Origin: Planococcus wigleyi
Lineage (GTDB): Bacteria; Bacillota; Bacilli; Bacillales_A; Planococcaceae
Reading direction: 5' to 3'
NCBI RefSeq assembly: GCF_014836985.1
Contig: NZ_JACSPU010000002.1
Location: forward strand, 310,001 to 374,000
DNA length: 64,000 bases
The stretch's first letter is position 1; the number at the start of each line of letters is the position of its first letter. Made by a program: the position numbers and the translations under genes. A model generated the notes under the pieces. That model had not been told where the DNA came from, made no database searches, and was given only the letters and a program-made list of their open reading frames with translations. Below are positions 59,531 to 64,000 of this stretch, in pieces.

Positions 59531-60370
59531 ATGGAAAAAGATATTCAATTGTTGGGTGGACGGGTAAGCGAGGATAAGGAATTAATTGCTCAATTGGTCC
59601 ATGAAGAAGTGGTGAAAAATGTTCCGGCAGCACAGCTTGAAACGAACAAAGCCTTTATCGAAACTGTCACTAAGACCCGGATCCATTTTGTGGAACTGAT
59701 CGGAGAGTCGATCAGCAATAGCTGCGACGTTCGAAAGGTCTATGCAGATATTCAAGAGTGGGGAGAAGAGACGGGAAACTTCTTTCTTGAAACCGGAAGA
59801 TCGCTGGAAGATGCGTTGGCGGAAACGTCTCTTTACCGCAAACATATCGGAACCGTCATCAAGACAGAAGCGGTCCATAAAAAGATGGAGCTGCAGCTTC
59901 TCTTTGATGTCATGGAATTTTTCCATTCCTTGTTGGACCATGCGGCATACTCATATACACAAGCCTATACAGCATCGTACCAGCGGAAACTGAAATCAGC
60001 CAGGAAGGAATTTCTGGAGCTTTCAGCCCCCGTCGTGCCGGTCAGTGACCACATCGCAGTGTTGCCTTTAGTGGGGAATATTGAAATTGACCGCGCCCGT
60101 TATATTCTGGAGAAAACACTGTTGGCCGCGAATCAGTTGAAAATCAGCGTGCTGATTGTGGATTTATCAGGAGTGGTGCGCGTGGATGCGATGGTAGCTG
60201 AACAAATCATCAAAATCATCCAGTCGTTGAAATTGGTTGGTGTCCGCTCGATTTTAACCGGAATCCGTCCCGAAATCGCTACAACGTTAACTGAGATCGG
60301 AGTTGACTTGAAAGTGCTGGAGGTCGGCGGCAGCTTGAAGCGGGTTTTGGAACAAATGAAAGTCAATTGA
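59531..60370 (+). CDS. RsbR-family stressosome protein (STAS domain)
   Basis: A 279-residue RsbR paralogue. The N-terminal 150 residues form a non-heme-globin-like sensor bundle and the C-terminal 110 residues a STAS domain (V-L-P-L-V-G-N-I-E-I-D-R-A, L-I-V-D-L-S-G-V, I-L-T-G-I-R-P-E-I). RsbR proteins build the stressosome with RsbS and RsbT, controlling sigma-B through RsbU. The position matching phosphorylated Thr171 of B. subtilis RsbRA (V-D-T) is Ala220 here (V-D-A). A threonine cluster at 251-254 lies near the second site. Own promoter at 59465; no rsbS, rsbT or sigB nearby. Confidence 0.88.
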   Translation: MEKDIQLLGGRVSEDKELIAQLVHEEVVKNVPAAQLETNKAFIETVTKTRIHFVELIGESISNSCDVRKVYADIQEWGEETGNFFLETGRSLEDALAETSLYRKHIGTVIKTEAVHKKMELQLLFDVMEFFHSLLDHAAYSYTQAYTASYQRKLKSARKEFLELSAPVVPVSDHIAVLPLVGNIEIDRARYILEKTLLAANQLKISVLIVDLSGVVRVDAMVAEQIIKIIQSLKLVGVRSILTGIRPEIATTLTEIGVDLKVLEVGGSLKRVLEQMKVN

Positions 60371-60371
60371 T

Positions 60372-60407
60372 GAAAAAACGCTGAAGCTCTGGGCTTCAGC
60401 GTTTTTT
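60372..60407. terminator. Bidirectional terminator between rsbR-like gene and dapA
   Basis: AAAAAACGCTGAAG CTCTGG GCTTCAGCGTTTTTT (arms given apart). Confidence 0.9.
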
Positions 60408-60415
60408 ATCTTGTA

Positions 60416-61306
60416 TCAGTTAGTGACGGCTTCGGAATGGACGTCAGGCAATGCCTTACGCAAGGTGATGGTTTCTTCTTCGGTCAATGGAATCATCGGC
60501 AAGCGCACGCCGCCGACTTGAACACCAGTCAGCGTAAGTGCCGCTTTGACCGGAGACGGGTTTGGCGCAGCGAACAATGCTTTCATTGTCGGCAATAATC
60601 TGCGGTGGATAGCCGCCGCGGTCTTTACATCTCCTGTTTTAAAGCTGGTAATCATGTCCTGCATATCGTTGCCGATGATATGCGCGGAAACTGAGACAAT
60701 GCCGGTGCCGCCGATTGACAGCATTGGAATTGTTAAACTATCGTCTCCACTGTAAACAGAAAATGTATCCGCTGTTTTTTCGATGATTTCTGCAGCTGCG
60801 TCCAAGTCTCCACTCGCTTCTTTAACAGAAACGATATTGTCGATCTTGGACAGGCGAATGATCGTTTCCGGAGATAGATTGACCACGCTGCGTCCTGGAA
60901 TATTGTAGAGCATGACCGGCAGGCTTGTAGACGCGGCAATCGCCTGGAAATGCTGGAACATGCCTTCCTGTGAAGGTTTGTTATAGTATGGTGTGACCAG
61001 CATGATGCCATCAACGCCCGTTTCTTCTGCTTGTTTTGTCAAGGAGATGGAAGCGCGTGTATTATTGGAACCTGTTCCTGCAATGACTGGAATCCGTCCG
61101 GCTACTGTATGGACGGTAAACTGGAACAATTCAACTTTTTCCTCTGCCGTTAAAGTCGGAGATTCTCCGGTTGTCCCTGCGACGACCAGGCCGTCTGAAC
61201 CGTTTGCTATCAAATGCTCTATCAATTGTTGTGTTGCCGGAAAATCAATGTCTCCATGTTGATCGAATGGCGTCACCATTGCTGTAATTACTTGGCCAAA
61301 ATTCAT
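60416..61306 (-). CDS. dapA: 4-Hydroxy-tetrahydrodipicolinate synthase
   Basis: A 296-residue class I aldolase of lysine and diaminopimelate synthesis, condensing pyruvate with aspartate semialdehyde. T-A-M-V-T-P-F near the start, G-T-T-G-E-S-P-T-L, the tyrosine in L-Y-N-I-P-G-R and the Schiff-base lysine in V-S-V-K-E-A-S-G-D identify it. The start at 61306 gives M-N-F-G-Q-V-I, with AAGGGTGTG upstream; further upstream is riboswitch, not coding. It stands alone, under a lysine riboswitch. Confidence 0.95.
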   Translation of the reverse strand: MNFGQVITAMVTPFDQHGDIDFPATQQLIEHLIANGSDGLVVAGTTGESPTLTAEEKVELFQFTVHTVAGRIPVIAGTGSNNTRASISLTKQAEETGVDGIMLVTPYYNKPSQEGMFQHFQAIAASTSLPVMLYNIPGRSVVNLSPETIIRLSKIDNIVSVKEASGDLDAAAEIIEKTADTFSVYSGDDSLTIPMLSIGGTGIVSVSAHIIGNDMQDMITSFKTGDVKTAAAIHRRLLPTMKALFAAPNPSPVKAALTLTGVQVGGVRLPMIPLTEEETITLRKALPDVHSEAVTN

Positions 61307-61370
61307 AAAGAACACACCCTTTTCTAATTTTTGTCGTAGCTTAGAGGTGAGGGGCCTAGTCAGGAATAAA

Positions 61371-61608
61371 CAAAAAAGCAGCAACGAGGGACTCGTTGCT
61401 GCAGTAGAAACAATGTTTACCAATCGTTCCTGTGCATCAGATAGCCCTCCATATAGTTCCCTATATGACAGTCCTGCATTTATTGAATGCAGACCCAGCG
61501 CACGGAAACATGAGATTTCCGCCACTTCGGCAAATCCCCCTTTCGGCAAACGTCAACGGAGCTCATACTCCTCGTTTTGCGTACTGATGGTTTTTGCGCC
61601 TCTATCCT
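61371..61608 (-). promoter_or_regulatory. Lysine riboswitch (L-box) with terminator before dapA
   Basis: Minus-strand leader with conserved L-box blocks in order: GGATAGAGGCGCA, CAGTA, TTTGCCGAAGTGGCG, GCGCTGGGTCTGCAT, GCAGGACTGTCA and closing CTATCTGATG (aptamer about 61435-61608). A strong terminator GCAGCAACGAG / CTCGTTGCTGC with T-run follows at 61371-61403. Lysine binding should end transcription before dapA. Confidence 0.93.
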
Positions 61609-61718
61609 ACTCCATAAAAGCTGGAGCAAGAAATATTGAATTAGCTGTACTATAACAAATTCCACTATTAATTGCAAGGTCATCAGAGTAAAATTTTATA
61701 CCGAAGGAGTGATTTGGG

Positions 61719-62330
61719 ATGAAAGAGCAGGAATACGACCGCCGGTTGAATATCACAACCAGTGGAAATCAGCGGGGCTTTACGGATTCCCTTCACCACA
61801 ACCGTTATGAGCCGACTCCTTACAAATTGCTGGACAGGTTGTTCGAAAACTACAGCCTGTCTCCCGGTGGCCGTCTGGTGGATGTGGGCTGTGGCAAAGG
61901 GCGGTTGAATTTTTATGCTCACCATGTATTCGGTGCAGAAACCGCTGGAATCGAAATGAATCCCGTATTTTATGAAGAGGCCCTTGAAAATAAAAAACAG
62001 TATGTGAAAAAGCATAAAAACGCTGAGCAGAAGGTGACGTTCTATAACTGCCTTGCACAGGATTACCCAATAACGGCACGGGACACTGTATTTTATTTTT
62101 TTAATCCATTTTCTGTCCAGATATTCATTGCATTTATCAATGAAATCATACGGTCTGCCGAGATAAGTCCAAGGACAATCGAGGTGATCTTATTTTTTGC
62201 TTCACAGGATTACAGTGATTTTTTGGAGACACGTACCGTTTTTGAATTGGCAAAAGAAATTCAGCTGCCTGGTTTCGATAAAGATCTCCGGGAACGTTTT
62301 TTAATCTACCGTTTGCATGAAGTGGATTAG
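61719..62330 (+). CDS. SAM-dependent methyltransferase (class I)
   Basis: A 203-residue methyltransferase. V-D-V-G-C-G-K-G-R near residue 54 is motif I (SAM-binding) and G-I-E-M-N-P motif II; F-Y-F-F-N-P-F near residue 125 is in the place of motif IV. The substrate is unknown; the fold alone does not tell. CGAAGGAGTG precedes the ATG. It diverges from dapA. Confidence 0.85.
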   Translation: MKEQEYDRRLNITTSGNQRGFTDSLHHNRYEPTPYKLLDRLFENYSLSPGGRLVDVGCGKGRLNFYAHHVFGAETAGIEMNPVFYEEALENKKQYVKKHKNAEQKVTFYNCLAQDYPITARDTVFYFFNPFSVQIFIAFINEIIRSAEISPRTIEVILFFASQDYSDFLETRTVFELAKEIQLPGFDKDLRERFLIYRLHEVD

Positions 62331-62387
62331 AACACGCGTTGCAACGGGTATGGGTAAACAAAAAGCATTTTGAAACGAGGGAGTCCT

Positions 62388-63233
62388 ATGGAGTGGAAAG
62401 GCAGAAAAGCCAGTAGAAATGTAGAAGACCGAAGAGGCAAAGGCGGTGCAATGGTGGCAGGCGGCGGAATCGGCGGTATTCTGATTGTGCTGCTTGTAGC
62501 GTTTTTAGGTGGCGATCCGGGTGTCATCCTGGACCAATTGGGAGGCTCAGGTGGAACAACGTCAAACCAGCCTTATGAAGCAACACAGGAAGAAGAGGAA
62601 TTGGCTGAATTCGTTTCAGTTGTCCTCGCGGATACCGAAGAAGTTTGGACAGAAGTTTTTGCCGAGGAAGGCATGGAATATGTGGAACCGACATTGGTGC
62701 TGTATACCGGAAGTGTTGAATCCGCTTGCGGGACGGCAGGTGCAGCAGTCGGACCGTTCTATTGCCCAGGCGACTACAAGCTCTACATTGATTTGAGTTT
62801 CTACAATGAATTGCAGACCCAGTTCCAGGCGCCGGGTGATTTTGCCATGGCTTATGTAGTGGCGCATGAAGTTGGGCACCATGTCCAGAATTTGCTAGGT
62901 GTTATGGAAGAAGTGCAGCCTCTGCGCAATCAATTGAGTGAAGAAGAATACAATAAATTACAGGTTCGCCTGGAGTTGCAGGCGGATTATCTGTCAGGTG
63001 TCTGGGCGCATCATGCGCAAGGCATGGGCTATTTGGAAGAAGGGGACTTGGAGGAAGCGCTGACAGCGGCGAGTGCGGTGGGGGATGATACTATTCAGCA
63101 GCGTTCACGCGGTTATGTAGTGCCGGAGAGCTTTACCCATGGGAGTTCAGAGCAACGGAAGCGCTGGTTCTACAAAGGCTTCCAAGCCGGCAACCTGAAA
63201 GAAGGCGACACTTTTAATGCCACTGATTTATGA
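62388..63233 (+). CDS. YpfJ-family neutral zinc metallopeptidase
   Basis: A 281-residue protein with a single N-terminal membrane helix (G-G-I-G-G-I-L-I-V-L-L-V-A-F near residue 30) and an extracytoplasmic peptidase domain. The zinc motif H-E-V-G-H-H lies near residue 160 and E-L-Q-A-D-Y-L-S-G provides the third ligand. S-A-C-G and F-Y-C-P before it are family cysteines. N-terminus M-E-W-K-G-R-K-A-S is the usual start. Substrates are not known. Confidence 0.9.
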   Translation: MEWKGRKASRNVEDRRGKGGAMVAGGGIGGILIVLLVAFLGGDPGVILDQLGGSGGTTSNQPYEATQEEEELAEFVSVVLADTEEVWTEVFAEEGMEYVEPTLVLYTGSVESACGTAGAAVGPFYCPGDYKLYIDLSFYNELQTQFQAPGDFAMAYVVAHEVGHHVQNLLGVMEEVQPLRNQLSEEEYNKLQVRLELQADYLSGVWAHHAQGMGYLEEGDLEEALTAASAVGDDTIQQRSRGYVVPESFTHGSSEQRKRWFYKGFQAGNLKEGDTFNATDL

Positions 63234-63364
63234 CCCGGACCTTCTTTTAGTAGAAATCCAAGGGTGCGGCATTGATATTTTCGCTATTGTAATCCATTAT
63301 AAAGAATAGACAGTCTTTTCATTTGTATATGGAAAGAAATTCAGTTCTATAAAGGAAGTACAAC

Positions 63365-64000
63365 ATGACGCAAGATAATATTACTCGCATAGAATATGAA
63401 GGAAAAGAATTGATTTTGATTGGGACTGCACACGTATCGAAAGTGAGTGCAGAGCAAGTGAAAGAAGTTATTGAAACGGAGCAGCCTGATTCGGTGTGCA
63501 TCGAATTGGATGCGCAGCGCTATGAATCGGTCATGCAAGGCAGCAAGTGGAAAGAGACCGATATCTTCAAAGTCATCAAAGACAAGAAAGCCAGTCTGCT
63601 CTTGATGAATTTGGCGATTTCCTCGTTTCAGAACCGCCTAGCAGATCAGTTCGGCATCAAGCCTGGCCAGGAAATGATCCAGGGGATCGCTTCCGCTAAA
63701 GAAGCCGGAGCGGAACTTGTGCTGGCAGACCGCAATATCCAAGTAACATTTTCACGCATCTGGGGGAATATCGGTTTCATGGGCAAGGCCCAGCTATTAA
63801 CTTCGGTTTTCTTCAGCATTTTCAGCAAAGAAACCATCTCTGAAGAAGACTTGGAGAAGATGAAGTCACAAGATACCTTAAATGCAGTCATGAACGATTT
63901 CACCCAGTCTTTCCCTAAACTGAAAGAGCCATTGATCGATGAACGCGACCAGTATCTGGCGCAGAAGATCAAAGAAGCGCCGGGTAAAAAAATTGTGGCG
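63365..64000 (+). CDS. TraB/PrgY-family protein, partial
   Basis: The first 212 residues of a longer protein that runs off the window. L-I-G-T-A-H-V-S near residue 19 and V-C-I-E-L-D-A-Q-R-Y are the TraB/PrgY/gumN signatures; A-D-R-N-I-Q-V-T follows. Enterococcal PrgY and TraB prevent self-response to a sex pheromone peptide, possibly by degrading it; other bacterial roles are unknown. AAAGGAAG is the ribosome site. A membrane C-terminus would be expected beyond 64000. Confidence 0.88.
   Translation, partial: MTQDNITRIEYEGKELILIGTAHVSKVSAEQVKEVIETEQPDSVCIELDAQRYESVMQGSKWKETDIFKVIKDKKASLLLMNLAISSFQNRLADQFGIKPGQEMIQGIASAKEAGAELVLADRNIQVTFSRIWGNIGFMGKAQLLTSVFFSIFSKETISEEDLEKMKSQDTLNAVMNDFTQSFPKLKEPLIDERDQYLAQKIKEAPGKKIVA

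Noticed and set aside
61307..61549. Longer N-terminus for DapA reading through the leader
   Set aside because: The extension is translated riboswitch and terminator sequence; the family start fits the ATG at 61306.

Overview
The window looks like chromosomal DNA of a Gram-positive member of the Bacillales, most likely Planococcaceae (Planococcus/Sporosarcina-like). That placement is inferred from strong AGGAGG ribosome sites, frequent TTG/GTG starts, SAM (S-box) and lysine (L-box) riboswitches, cre sites, sigma-B-type promoters and an RsbQ/RsbR stress locus. I saw no rRNA, tRNA, insertion sequence, phage gene or CRISPR array.

Layout. 1-2.6 kb: sugar genes (end of a PTS EIIA-type protein, ROK sugar kinase, ManA, HPr). 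3.1-9.3 kb: a probable tartrate/D-malate locus with a GntR regulator, a divergent DASS carboxylate transporter, a tartrate-dehydrogenase-family enzyme, glycerate kinase and a GAPDH paralogue. Both divergent promoters carry a mirrored operator-like palindrome, and a perfect cre site lies before the transporter. 9.6-11.2 kb: a TipA-like MerR regulator and an Hsp33 protein. 11.3-20.4 kb: an AT-rich segment that begins and ends with related direct repeats. It holds five small orphan genes (one DUF3885-like), each punctuated by a copy of a 26-bp dyad, followed by a five-gene two-ABC-transporter operon and its probable regulator. 20.4-25.8 kb: molybdenum metabolism (sulfite-oxidase-like enzyme under a SAM riboswitch, ModABC, MoeB, MoaB, MoaC).

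26.0-54.6 kb is one very large catabolic island. A GntR regulator is followed by a complete meta-cleavage route: two-component flavin monooxygenase, extradiol dioxygenase, ring-cleavage-product hydrolase, 2-hydroxypentadienoate hydratase, 4-hydroxy-2-oxovalerate aldolase and acylating acetaldehyde dehydrogenase. Next come a TRAP transporter, two further extradiol dioxygenases, second copies of the monooxygenase and hydrolase, three FAD_binding_2 dehydrogenases, four SDRs, an isocitrate-lyase-family enzyme, a racemase-fold protein without its cysteines, a stand-alone FAD-synthetase-like protein, a GlcG/HbpS protein and a XylR_N-V4R-PucR fusion regulator. The mix suggests that an alicyclic or polycyclic compound is oxidised to a catechol and then cleaved. 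The substrate cannot be read from sequence.

54.7-64 kb: a Yip1-type membrane protein, two YsnF-like stress proteins with sigma-B-like promoters, an RsbQ / PAS-GGDEF / RsbR set, dapA behind a lysine riboswitch, a methyltransferase, a YpfJ-type zinc metallopeptidase and the start of a TraB/PrgY-family protein.

The most unusual feature is the dyad-punctuated array of small genes (11.66-15.01 kb). The dyads keep a fixed 26-bp geometry with compensating arm changes, which suggests either a cassette-exchange site or a shared regulatory hairpin in an accessory, immunity-like locus.
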